Shown one piece after another: positions 1 to 8,195 of a stretch of 44,300 nt of DNA. The stretch covers positions 1-44,300 of the forward strand of contig JAQVIX010000010.1 of the NCBI GenBank assembly GCA_028695495.1. The letters are read 5' to 3'. Each line of letters starts with the position of its first letter. The stretch's first letter is position 1. The stretch is from Candidatus Cloacimonadota bacterium (GTDB taxonomy: Bacteria > Cloacimonadota > Cloacimonadia > Cloacimonadales > Cloacimonadaceae). The notes beneath the pieces were generated by a model. The model searched no databases, was not told the DNA's origin, and saw only the letters and a list, made by a program, of their open reading frames with translations. The position numbers and the translations under genes are program-made.

Positions 1-70
1 GACATTGAAAAACAATGCAACTGTTCAATTGAATACAGATAGAGTGTAAAATGAAGAAGGAATAATGTCC

Positions 71-340
71 TCAAAGAACCTGATAAACAAAGAATTGGAA
101 TTTACACCAACGTTTGGGACTCAACTCAGATAAGGTATCCAAATCACGGTATAATGGGAACAATGTGGCATTCGACAAAGGGAATTTGTAAGCATAAACA
201 TTGATGTCCGCCAACTCATTACCAAGTAACTGCAGAACTAAACTATCTGCTTCCGACCTGTCTAATATCAAAGCTGATAAATTGAACGATATCATCGTTA
301 ATGTGATAATCGTTATTACGAGAAGAATCTTGTACTTCAT
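71..340 (-). CDS. short secreted-type protein, probably a 5' gene fragment
   Basis: An 89-residue reading frame with a good ribosome binding site (AGGAG about 6 bases before ATG) and a clear N-terminal signal peptide (KYK followed by a hydrophobic stretch to about residue 23). The rest has no domain I recognise. It stops soon after the motif PLYRDLDTLS, and no continuation is visible in the other two frames down to base 1. Its signal peptide and position just downstream of an FG-GAP surface protein suggest it is the start of a secreted protein that has lost its 3' part by frameshift or deletion. A genuine small exported protein is the alternative. It lies 22 bases after the stop of the upstream gene on the same strand, so the two may be co-transcribed. 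Confidence 0.45.
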   Translation of the reverse strand: MKYKILLVITIITLTMISFNLSALILDRSEADSLVLQLLGNELADINVYAYKFPLSNATLFPLYRDLDTLSELSPKRWCKFQFFVYQVL

Positions 341-362
341 TTTAAGCTCCTTTTCTTGTAGG

Positions 363-1805
363 TTATTTCCATATTTTTACTATTTTTTTTACCGTTTGTT
401 TGTTATCTATATTGATCATGCAGAAATAGATCCCTTTTGATACAGTTCGCCCAATTTCATCGTTCCCATCCCATTGGATATGCTGCAATTCATTGGCTCG
501 TGCGTCTTTGTGGTAAGACCGTACTAATTGCCCCTTAATATTATATATTTTTAACCCTATCTTCCCTGATGAGCAGGGAGTATATTCAATATTCACCTTT
601 TCCGTAAAAGGATTTGGGTAAACAGACAGCTTCATATGCAGCATTGGGTTTAGCCCGTTATTATCTGATACTATAGGATCATCCGAGAAGTTTCCCATGC
701 CGTCATTGTAATACACCCTGAGCCGCGCGCTGGTTTGCGCCCAAACTAAAACAAAATCAAGAAAACCGTTATTATCAACATCTACGTAGTCATATCCAGA
801 ATTCTCGTAGTAAATACTGTAATTAGGCATATTGATAGGGAGAAAGTAGAATAGACTAAGAGGATAATCAAAACCAGCAGGATTCATGGGTGATACATAG
901 GCGTAGTTTACTATATCAAGATATTGATCGTTTGTAATATCCCTGAATAGCACTCCGAAAAAAGATCTGAAATCATTAAAGTGATTATAGTGATTATTAT
1001 GAACAAGATAATTATAATCTCCTAAGTTTTCATATATACAAACTGCTGATGAAGTACCACTACAAGAGAATGTAGCAAAGATGTCCAAATCTCCATCAAG
1101 ATCCAGATCTTCAGCTACCACAGTATTTAAATATGGATAATTAGGAAGAATGAAAAATGGATTTATAAGATCGGGGTACTTATATACCTGCAATCCTTCT
1201 GAAGTTGATACCAATAATTCGTCGAATCCGTCAGAATCAATATCCCTAAATCCACCTCCACCCTCCATGGCAATTGTTTCACCGGTTCCGGTAAAAGACT
1301 TTCCATTATTATTCAGAAACAGATGATATACGCCATCGATCCAAATCAAAACATCGGTAAAACCATCTCCATTCCAATCACCGCAGAATACCAAGTACCA
1401 ATCCATAGGAGGCATAGGAGGTAATTCTATGTAAAAATCTTCATCAAAGACACCTCCACAATTAATATATATACGAAGTGAGACCTGTTTAACCCCAAAT
1501 TCATCCGTTTGTTCGAAAAAGCCATCAATATCATACCAGCCATCACTATTAAAATCATATAACTTTGGGGGAATGGATTTAATTTTCCCTACTGGTAATG
1601 AAACAGCATCACCAAAGGTGCCGTCACCATTATTGAGTAATACATAAACTTTAGGATAATTTGATATGATCAACAAATCTACATATCCGTCATTATTAAG
1701 ATCTTCACAGAAAACCCCCTTAGGAATAAAGGGACCTACGGATATTTCATAACCGTAGATCGACGTCGCTAATAAGAACATCAGAATCCAAATCGTACAC
1801 TTCAT
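363..1805 (-). CDS. secreted FG-GAP/VCBS repeat protein with FlgD-like C-terminal sorting domain
   Basis: A 480-residue exported protein. After a signal peptide (about residues 1-18) come about seven calcium-loop repeats of the D-x-[ND]-x-[DN]-G-x-x-D type (for example DLNNDGYVD, DWNGDGFTD, DLDLDGDLD), expected to fold as an FG-GAP/integrin-like beta propeller. The last 85 residues form a FlgD-Ig-like/type IX-style C-terminal domain, with YPNPF at its start, IYNIKGQLV in the middle and GIYF near the end. The role is probably surface binding or adhesion; no catalytic motif is seen. I chose ATG at 1805 because GAGGTGAG lies just upstream. A GTG three codons earlier (1814) would place the start inside that ribosome binding site. 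Confidence 0.8.
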   Translation of the reverse strand: MKCTIWILMFLLATSIYGYEISVGPFIPKGVFCEDLNNDGYVDLLIISNYPKVYVLLNNGDGTFGDAVSLPVGKIKSIPPKLYDFNSDGWYDIDGFFEQTDEFGVKQVSLRIYINCGGVFDEDFYIELPPMPPMDWYLVFCGDWNGDGFTDVLIWIDGVYHLFLNNNGKSFTGTGETIAMEGGGGFRDIDSDGFDELLVSTSEGLQVYKYPDLINPFFILPNYPYLNTVVAEDLDLDGDLDIFATFSCSGTSSAVCIYENLGDYNYLVHNNHYNHFNDFRSFFGVLFRDITNDQYLDIVNYAYVSPMNPAGFDYPLSLFYFLPINMPNYSIYYENSGYDYVDVDNNGFLDFVLVWAQTSARLRVYYNDGMGNFSDDPIVSDNNGLNPMLHMKLSVYPNPFTEKVNIEYTPCSSGKIGLKIYNIKGQLVRSYHKDARANELQHIQWDGNDEIGRTVSKGIYFCMINIDNKQTVKKIVKIWK

Positions 1806-2253
1806 TGATCTCACCTCGTTTACCTAAATGATTGTAATCAATTTATTGCAACCCTTGCGTTTGTCTCATGTTAATTTATGAAACTTACGGGGTTGAAACA
1901 CACTTATATGCTGTTCAGAAATAGTTGACATTCTATTTTAAAATGTCCACAGGCATTGGCAAAACGATAAAATGAAACATAGCTCATCTGCAATGCTTCG
2001 CTTTCTCTCATTCAAATCGGTACCCACTATATCAGGCGTCTTGCTTTGGCAGAGCAAACTTGCTTTTCACAGGGCAAGAGCAAAATAATTATTTGCCAAT
2101 TCCTGTCAAGATTTATTTTTCATTTTTTGGAATTCAAAGATAGGAGACTGTTCAAATTATCTTACCATCTTAAGCGCTTTTCTTTTTCTTAGTGCCAAAC
2201 AAGTGGTCTAAGTACCTATAATCAATGTTTTCTTGACAGATTTGTGATATATT
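1806..2253. other. non-coding stretch beside a decayed transposase
   Basis: No credible gene. It holds a small hairpin (GACATT, 8-base loop, AATGTC, about 1928-1948) and short stem-loops around 2040-2090. At 2143-2157 the sequence GGAGACTGTTCAAAT, just beyond the 3' end of the transposase remnant, could be one terminal repeat of the dead insertion sequence. No matching inverted copy was found on the far side, so that is tentative. Confidence 0.4.
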
Positions 2254-2960
2254 TCAATTGGCTATCAATGAATCTTCGTGTAGCATATAGCTTCCTTTTG
2301 TGATTAGTTCTTTTAGCCAAAGTGATTGAACGAGAAGCCTGACAGTATCGATAGACTTGAATCCGTATCTACCTGACAGCACTTTCTTGAGCTTTCGGTT
2401 GAAACGCTCTGATGCATTGGAGGTTAATGCTAAAGTGAGACGGTTCCACTGACTAAGGATGCTCTTCTCAACGAAGCTGGCAGGAGTGTTAGCAGCTTAC
2501 GAAAAGCTTTTTTCCGCCCGCTGACCTTTTTTCTTGCGAAGGCTTTTGGGGCGAGCTTTTTATTCTTCTTTGCTTGCTCCTCATCCGAAACGCACTTTTC
2601 AATGATCTCATTTAGGCTTTTCAGCTTATGAAAGATGCATAATTGATGCTTTACCTTGGGAAATACCCTTCTAATTCCGGCTGCAATAGCAGGGCTGTCA
2701 TCGCTTACAATTAACTTTGGGTCCATTTTATATATGACCTTGAAAGTTCTCAGGCAGTTTTCATAGCTTACAGTTTTTATATTCTCGTAGACCTCTACGT
2801 GGAGCGGAACTCCGGTCAGGAAATCAACAATGGAAGCTAATCAAGATTGGCTGCCGCGCGTAGAGGCAATCCAGAAAACAAAATGAACAACACAAAAAGG
2901 AATGTCCATCCCTGAAATGTAGGGGTTCAAGGCATTGAACCCGCCGAAATCTACATGCAG
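2254..2960 (-). pseudogene. decayed transposase, IS256/MULE-like DDE family
   Basis: Read on the minus strand, the region encodes transposase pieces in more than one frame. From about 2960 one frame reads DYLLHVDFGGFNALNPYISG and HFVFWIASTRGSQS, then meets a TGA (probably a former TGG). The same frame continues IVDFLTGVPLHVEVYENIKT and runs into the catalytic region KLIVSDDSPAIAAGIRRVFP and HQLCIFHKLKSL. Between about 2440 and 2500 it shifts frame. The C-terminal part (ALTSNASERFNRKLKKVLSG, then YGFKSIDTVRLLV) ends at TGA 2254. The D followed by C-x-x-H (CIFH) pattern is typical of IS256/Mutator-like enzymes. The N-terminal DNA-binding part is missing beyond about 2960. The element is therefore dead: one in-frame stop, at least one frameshift and a 5' truncation. 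Confidence 0.7.
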
Positions 2961-3302
2961 CAGGTAATCATTACGGACTCAATATCAATTTATTACGGTG
3001 TGTGCTGCGCACACGCTTTATTAAAAGCGGGCGCAAAGCACTCAAGCCCCTACATTCTCGTTTCGGTAGATATCGTGCTTGTTTTGGCATTTCGGGACAG
3101 CCTCAAGATTGGCAGGCAGGTAAGCGCCATTAACTCCACGACTGCATTTATAAAATCCGTGGCATCTGCCAAATCGGAGGCAAGGCAACCCAGACCCGTC
3201 ACGAGCGCAACGCCTGACACCTTGAAATACACAAACAATGAAAGGGTTGCCACATCTGGCAACCCTTTCTTCTATTCGTTTTTGTAAGGGCTGTGTGAAA
3301 TG
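2961..3302. other. non-coding stretch with hairpins
   Basis: No gene I can support. Two overlapping antisense reading frames (110 and 70 codons) lack ribosome binding sites and recognisable motifs. It contains the palindrome GTGTGC-TGC-GCACAC around 3000-3014 and the strong terminator hairpin at 3241-3268. Confidence 0.4.
3241..3268 (-). terminator. intrinsic terminator-like hairpin after the 1299-residue secreted protein gene
   Basis: A perfect 12-bp stem (AAAGGGTTGCCA pairing with TGGCAACCCTTT) with the 4-base loop CATC, 34 bases past the stop codon at 3303 on the minus strand. On that strand it is followed by a moderately T-rich run (CATTGTTTGTGTATTT). On the plus strand it is followed by CTTCTATTCGTTTTT, so it could work in both directions. 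Confidence 0.6.
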
Positions 3303-6300
3303 CTACTTCATTAGCATCATCTTGATGGTTTGGGCTTTGTTTTTGCCTTTTACGCGGGCAAAATAAACCCCGCTGGCTACTGCCCTACCCCTGGCATCTT
3401 TGCCATGCCATACCAGGTTTTGGGTGCCGGCGCCCAGCATGCCATCGTACAAATTGCATACCTTTTGCCCACGCAGATTGTAGATATCCACCTTCAGATT
3501 TTGGGCACTGGGATTGTGGAACATGATGGTAGTGCTGGGGTTGAAGGGATTCGGATATACCTTCAGTCCGCTAAAAACAGGTTGCACCACGTTTACGTTT
3601 GATACAGGATAGTTAAATACATCGATAAAACCGAAGTAGGTACCCGCTTCGCTGGGCTGGTAATGGTAAACGGCGGTATCGCTAATGTGCAAGGGTTCAC
3701 CATCCATTACAAAGCGCAATATCCAGTCGCTGGGCACGTTTTGCGTATCAAAGCTGAAATCTACCGGGCTATCATCCGGCACTTCGAGGGTAAAATGGAA
3801 GCGCATAAACTGCTCGCCAGAACCGCTGAAATCTGCCCGGTATTCTTCCTGCAATACGAAGATGGGGTTTCCTTCATCATCGAGGGGTTCCAGATAGCAG
3901 GCAATGCCGTCAAAAAGCTCTTTTTCCGGTGCTTTAGGCATGTCCACCCGGAAATCTATATTGTCGCTGCCCAGAGGGCTGGCACCAAAGCTAAAGCTAT
4001 CTTTATCTATTCCTTCCGCCGTCACTTTTACCGTCCAGTAAGGAGCAGGCGGGGTAATGGAAGGCGCTTCGTAATAGGGGAAGAAATTCAGCTCCAGATT
4101 CACCTCGGCGGGGGCATAGCTACAGATATAGAAGGATTCGTATGGCTGAATCTCATTTACCAGGTGATAGCTGCCTTCGCGATATACGTAAATGGCACGG
4201 GAAACAAGCTTTTGGTCTATTATTTCGCTGAACTTATAGGCCTTTCCGTTTACGAAATAACGCAGAGATTTGATGTCGTAAATGCAGAAGTGCGGATTTG
4301 CCACCAGGTTCCAACCAGGCTGTAATGGCAGGCTGATCTGGTCTCTCAATACACCCGCAGAGGTACTGGTAAATAGATAATCTGTACCATTGATAAAGAG
4401 CGGGGTATTGAAGGCAAAGTCGTTTTCTTCCAGCCATTGCTCTGCTTCCCAGGCATAGCCGAGAGCACCGCTGCCAAAGACTTCCTCAATACTAAGCCCC
4501 GCATTGGTATAAGGGTTGCTTACGGTAGCCCAGCCGGGATCGAAATAGAAGAGATTCGTTTTGGGTACCAGGGCAAGGGTGTGGGGAGAGGGATGAGTAT
4601 TTACCTGCCCGTCTGCGGCGTTTATCTGTATCATTACCTTGCTCTTGGGCATATCGATAACCTGCGGCAGGATATAGCTATAGGAGCTGATATTGGGGGG
4701 CACGTTTTCTAATATGCTCAAGGAATCAGTCTCGTTTTTTATATAAAGGCTAAAGTTATCAATCAGGAAGCTATTTTGGAAATTGAAGCCGAAGTGAATG
4801 GCTTCGCCGCCCTGATATACCCTGTTGTCCATAAGAACATGGCTTACCGCCGGCTGCAGGTTGCCCCAATATAACGTCATGGTGCGGATACTGCTGCTAT
4901 TTACGGAAAATTGGTAAGGGCTATCGTAAAGATCGTGCCAGGTGCCGCCATCGTAGATATAGAGCTTCTCGCTGCCACGCAGGTTTTGTCTATCGGCTTC
5001 AATCTGCAAAGGCAGGTTCAAGCGGTCGCTGCGCACACGCAAAGTCCAGGTTTTCATGCTGTTATCAACGTCGTATTCGGCTCGCATTTCGCGGGAGAGG
5101 GAGGTACCGTTATTGCCCCAATATGGCTGCCAGGAGGCTATCCAAACGTAGTTTGAGCCGGGGCTGCCTTTGGTGGTATCCCAGTAATCATCACGCTCGT
5201 CTGTAGCATAGCGGTTGCTGCCCAAAGTAAGGGTATCCGTATGCGAGCCGCTCACGGTGCTAAATATCAAATCCACCATGGGACCCAGGCAGGCTTTTTG
5301 CGGGTCATTGTGCACAAATTCAAAGCCGTCGTTGCGAATCATGCTAACGGTATAGGTGTATTGAACTCCGTCTTCCACCATAAAATCCCAATACTCATAA
5401 GAACCAGTGCCCGGAAGCAAGCTGGGGTCATCCAAATAGGAAGCGATTACCTCATAAGCGCCATTATCCGCACGGCGGTTGATATTATAGCCAGTTACCG
5501 TGGTACCCTGATTTGCCAAAGACCAGTGGATACGCACGCTGCCGGGCATTCCGTGGGCACTAAATGAAGAGATATTGGCAGGCGCAGGGGTGGTGGTTAC
5601 TTCGTTTGAAAAACCGGAGTAATTGCCATTCTTATCCAAAGCGCGGATTTTGAAATAGTAATTCTGATTGTTGCTCAAGCCTGTTACGTTGATTCTCTCA
5701 CAGGCTTGGGAGGCGAGCATGGCGTTATTTGCGCGGGTAAAGGTTTGGTAATTGTCCTCGGTAATCGGCTGGGTGGCATATTGGATTTCGTAGGTCTCAA
5801 AATCGTATGCGTCGCTGCGCTGCCAGCCGAGAGTAACGTAATACATGGAACTGTTTTTGATAGTAAGCTCTTCGGGTGTGGTGGGGGGAACGCCATCGTC
5901 CATGGCAAAGAGGTCGTCATAAAGCTCATTCAGGTCGTTGCGCCAACGGCTGTAATATGCCCGCACATTGGTAAAGAGATTATCAAAATCCCATTTGCCT
6001 TCCGCCTCGTTCCAGCCATAAAACCAATGATATACGTTTAGGGTTTCGTCATAAGCATTGGGAAGTTCGTCCATTTCAATATGGAAAAAAGGCTCGAAGC
6101 TATCGTAATCGTTCCAGCTGCTAAGGGTGTAAAGCATTTGATAGTTTTGTGAATAAGCCGGCAGGTCGATGGCGTCATTTACAGGATAGGAATGCTCGCC
6201 ATCGTCAAAGATAAAATCGTGAATGCTGTAATTTACCGAGTAATACTGGTTTAGATATACGTCTTCGTGTGTGCCGTAGGTATTGGCAGGGATCATCAAG

Positions 6301-7202
6301 TGATTTCCCTTGTGGATGAGGTCTTTTTTCAGGCTGCTGAGATCGCGGATGGGCAGGTTTGGGCACAGCTTGTTATTTCCCGCCGAAATCTGGTTATCCG
6401 TATAACCCACGTGGCGATCCCAGTCGTAAGAATGCACCTGGAAAGAAAACTCGCGCTTGCCCGTCTGCGAGCGGATGAGATCGGCAAAACGGGTGTAGGC
6501 AGAATTGAAAGGGTGGCTCGTAACACGGGTGGGGTCGGAAAGGGATTTTGTATTTGTATAACTACCAATGTTTGTCCATTTTACCTCGCGTCCGGTGCCG
6601 GAGATGAGCAAAAACATGGCATCCCATTCGTTGAAGCAATCGTAGCTTACTATGGGGGTGGGAAAGTCGTCATTCGGGTGCGGGGCGGTTACGATGATCG
6701 GGCGAGTGGCATCCGGGGAATATATGTATAAACCCCAAGCGTAATCGAAAGCGCCATCTTCATCATCGTAAGGGTCATCCGGCGTGCCATTATCATCATA
6801 ATAGCTCATATCCGGCAATTCACGCAACATGTAATAAGTGCGGTTATTATCCGTATTATGAAACTCCACTGCCTGATAAGGGAAGCCAGCTTGAGTAATC
6901 GCCGCTTGCGCCTGATCCAATTCGCCCAAAAGGAAGAGATCCACGATGTTTCCCCATTGATTTAGCTGGGAATTGGTGGGCGTGCGGTAATTGCCAAAAC
7001 CGTTGGTCTGGCGGTCGTAAGGTGCATAAAGGTTGTAATCCTGAATGGCGATGCCTTCCGCGATGTGGGAAATCCAATTGTCGTATTGACAAGCCGGTTC
7101 ACTGCCGATTAGAAACTTCTCCATGGAGCCGGTTTCTACAATATGCGCAGAAAGGCTAAATGCAATAAGCGCTATTGCAATATAGAGCAGGTATTTTTTC
7201 AT
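3303..7202 (-). CDS. large secreted multidomain protein: N-terminal hydrolase-like region, fibronectin III-like domain, FlgD-like sorting domain
   Basis: A 1299-residue exported protein. It has a signal peptide (about residues 1-18, MKKYLLYIAIALIAFSLSA). An N-terminal region of about 450 residues contains APHPNDDFPTP, ISGTGREV and FQVHSYDW, which resemble a metal-dependent hydrolase or amidohydrolase, but I cannot assign the family. Next comes a fibronectin type III-like segment (from about PPTTPEELTI to NEVTTTPAP), then further beta-rich sequence. A C-terminal sorting domain carries YPNPFNPSTTI, IYNLRGQKV, GKDARGRAVASGVYF and final MLMK. I chose the second of two adjacent ATGs (7202): AGGAG is 5 bases before it but only 2 bases before the first (7205). 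The terminator at 3241-3268 ends it. It is probably a monocistronic, surface-exposed or secreted enzyme. Confidence 0.75.
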   Translation of the reverse strand: MKKYLLYIAIALIAFSLSAHIVETGSMEKFLIGSEPACQYDNWISHIAEGIAIQDYNLYAPYDRQTNGFGNYRTPTNSQLNQWGNIVDLFLLGELDQAQAAITQAGFPYQAVEFHNTDNNRTYYMLRELPDMSYYDDNGTPDDPYDDEDGAFDYAWGLYIYSPDATRPIIVTAPHPNDDFPTPIVSYDCFNEWDAMFLLISGTGREVKWTNIGSYTNTKSLSDPTRVTSHPFNSAYTRFADLIRSQTGKREFSFQVHSYDWDRHVGYTDNQISAGNNKLCPNLPIRDLSSLKKDLIHKGNHLMIPANTYGTHEDVYLNQYYSVNYSIHDFIFDDGEHSYPVNDAIDLPAYSQNYQMLYTLSSWNDYDSFEPFFHIEMDELPNAYDETLNVYHWFYGWNEAEGKWDFDNLFTNVRAYYSRWRNDLNELYDDLFAMDDGVPPTTPEELTIKNSSMYYVTLGWQRSDAYDFETYEIQYATQPITEDNYQTFTRANNAMLASQACERINVTGLSNNQNYYFKIRALDKNGNYSGFSNEVTTTPAPANISSFSAHGMPGSVRIHWSLANQGTTVTGYNINRRADNGAYEVIASYLDDPSLLPGTGSYEYWDFMVEDGVQYTYTVSMIRNDGFEFVHNDPQKACLGPMVDLIFSTVSGSHTDTLTLGSNRYATDERDDYWDTTKGSPGSNYVWIASWQPYWGNNGTSLSREMRAEYDVDNSMKTWTLRVRSDRLNLPLQIEADRQNLRGSEKLYIYDGGTWHDLYDSPYQFSVNSSSIRTMTLYWGNLQPAVSHVLMDNRVYQGGEAIHFGFNFQNSFLIDNFSLYIKNETDSLSILENVPPNISSYSYILPQVIDMPKSKVMIQINAADGQVNTHPSPHTLALVPKTNLFYFDPGWATVSNPYTNAGLSIEEVFGSGALGYAWEAEQWLEENDFAFNTPLFINGTDYLFTSTSAGVLRDQISLPLQPGWNLVANPHFCIYDIKSLRYFVNGKAYKFSEIIDQKLVSRAIYVYREGSYHLVNEIQPYESFYICSYAPAEVNLELNFFPYYEAPSITPPAPYWTVKVTAEGIDKDSFSFGASPLGSDNIDFRVDMPKAPEKELFDGIACYLEPLDDEGNPIFVLQEEYRADFSGSGEQFMRFHFTLEVPDDSPVDFSFDTQNVPSDWILRFVMDGEPLHISDTAVYHYQPSEAGTYFGFIDVFNYPVSNVNVVQPVFSGLKVYPNPFNPSTTIMFHNPSAQNLKVDIYNLRGQKVCNLYDGMLGAGTQNLVWHGKDARGRAVASGVYFARVKGKNKAQTIKMMLMK

Positions 7203-7251
7203 CATAACTCCTGTATCTATTAAAAAATTATTAGAATTCAATATATAGAAC

Positions 7252-7280
7252 AAGGTGAATAAAAAGCATTTTCCCGTCAA
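7252..7280 (-). promoter_or_regulatory. possible promoter for the 1299-residue secreted protein gene
   Basis: On the minus strand TTGACG (7280-7275) and CACCTT (7257-7252) are 17 bases apart, about 50 bases upstream of the start codon. The -10 match is poor. The support is the -35-like TTGAC plus the following CTTGT, also seen after other promoter candidates in this window. Confidence 0.3.
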
Positions 7281-7373
7281 GCATTTTTTTATTTAGCAGC
7301 CAAGATTTATTTAAAGCCCAATTTTCTTTTGCTGTCTATTAGTGTCTTAAAGGCAAAAGACACTGTATAGCCG

Positions 7374-7434
7374 CCCTCATGATGCCCTCGCCTCTCCCCG
7401 CAAATTCTGGGGAGGCACGAGGGCATTGCGAGGG
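7374..7434. repeat. palindromic dispersed repeat, copy 1
   Basis: An imperfect inverted repeat of about 61 bases with CCCTC and ATGCCCTCGCCTCTCCCC on the left and GGGGAGGCACGAGGGCAT plus GCGAGGG on the right. It is clearly related to the element at 21244-21306 (shared ATGCCCTCGCCTCT and GGCATTGCGAGGG). It resembles REP-type or miniature inverted-repeat elements. Confidence 0.65.
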
Positions 7435-7780
7435 AGAGAATAGAGCCAGCCTTTGGATGCCAATGAATAATGAAGGCATAGTTTGCTGCGTAAATCCCCA
7501 TTTAAATAAGGACAGTTTCAATATGTCGAATACACTTGCTTATGCCATAGGTGCATTGTTTTCAAGGGATCATGATTTCAGTGATATAATGGCGATTCAG
7601 CAAACAAAATAGCGCGATAATTGATATATATTATTGCCTGTATAGCAGCATATTAAGAAAGTGAAATCACAATATTTTCTGGGAATGCCTGTATTATATT
7701 TAGCTACAGCCATGTTTATCAAGGCAGAGGGGTTCTCATTAAAATAATTAAAGCGATTCTTAAAATTATTAAGATTTAGC

Positions 7781-7810
7781 TTGACATTATATCAAGATTA
7801 TTTATCTTGT
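7781..7810 (+). promoter_or_regulatory. promoter of the DUF2089-DUF4097 operon
   Basis: TTGACA (7781-7786), a 16-base spacer and TATCTT (7803-7808), continuing as TATCTTGTCC. The predicted transcript start is around 7815, which fits a start codon at 7836 rather than the ATG at 7818. A 15-base AT-rich palindrome (CTTAA-N5-TTAAG, 7759-7773) lies just upstream and could bind a regulator. Confidence 0.55.
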
Positions 7811-7835
7811 CCTCAATATGAATGAGGTAAGAAAT

Positions 7836-8195
7836 ATGAATCTGGCAAATTGCCCGATATGTAAACAAGAACTACTGGTAAAGGAATACCACTGTCCCGC
7901 TTGCGAAGTAAGCTTCAAAGGCTCTTTTAGCCGCAACTGGCTGGAAGGTTTTAGTGCTTCGCAACTGGAGTTTATCAAGCTGTTTCTCCTGGTACAGGGA
8001 AACTTGAAGGAATTGCAAAAACGTTTGGGGATTTCGTATCCCACAGTAAAAAGCAGATTGGGCGAGATTATTTCCATTATCAGCCGCGAATATCAGCCGG
8101 AAGATGATTTTGGGGATATCTTAAGCGATCTGGAAACTGGCTTTATCGATGTGGATGAAGCCATTGATATGATTCAAAGAAGGAGAGAATCATGA
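7836..8195 (+). CDS. DUF2089-family zinc-ribbon/helix-turn-helix regulator
   Basis: About 119 residues. The N-terminus is a four-cysteine zinc ribbon (CPICKQ, then CPAC). It is followed by a helical helix-turn-helix-like region (LQKRLGISYPTVKSRLGEII) and a C-terminal SHOCT-like tail (DLETGFIDVDEAIDMIQ). This layout matches the DUF2089 family, thought to be transcription regulators. I start at ATG 7836, which has GAGG 8 bases upstream. The ATG at 7818 has no ribosome binding site and lies almost at the predicted transcript start. Its stop overlaps the next start (ATGA, 8192-8195), so translation is coupled to the DUF4097-type gene. It probably regulates its own operon, as inferred from the neighbouring palindrome. 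Confidence 0.8.
   Translation: MNLANCPICKQELLVKEYHCPACEVSFKGSFSRNWLEGFSASQLEFIKLFLLVQGNLKELQKRLGISYPTVKSRLGEIISIISREYQPEDDFGDILSDLETGFIDVDEAIDMIQRRRES

Larger units (their letters stand above)
7203..7835. other. 633-base divergent intergenic region
   Basis: It separates divergent genes. It holds the possible minus-strand promoter at 7252-7280, a hairpin AGTGTCTT/AAGACACT (7341-7348/7357-7364), a palindromic dispersed repeat (7374-7434), an AT-rich palindrome (7759-7773) and a good plus-strand promoter (7781-7810). A 77-codon plus-strand frame (7379-7612) crosses the palindromic repeat and has no convincing ribosome binding site, so I do not call it a gene. Confidence 0.5.

Noticed and set aside
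3050-3262. 70-codon minus-strand frame that might be the missing transposase N-terminus
   Set aside because: No motif supports it in this frame. A neighbouring frame shows a CQNKH-like string that could be chance.
2955-3287. 110-codon plus-strand frame beside the transposase remnant
   Set aside because: It begins inside the antisense of the transposase, runs through a terminator hairpin and has no ribosome binding site or known motif.
3663-4325. 220-codon plus-strand frame opposite the large secreted protein
   Set aside because: Antisense shadow of a gene with signal peptide, repeats and sorting domain; no independent start signal.
7379-7612. 77-codon plus-strand frame in the 7.2-7.8 kb gap
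   Set aside because: Its first third is the palindromic dispersed repeat, and no ribosome binding site is present.
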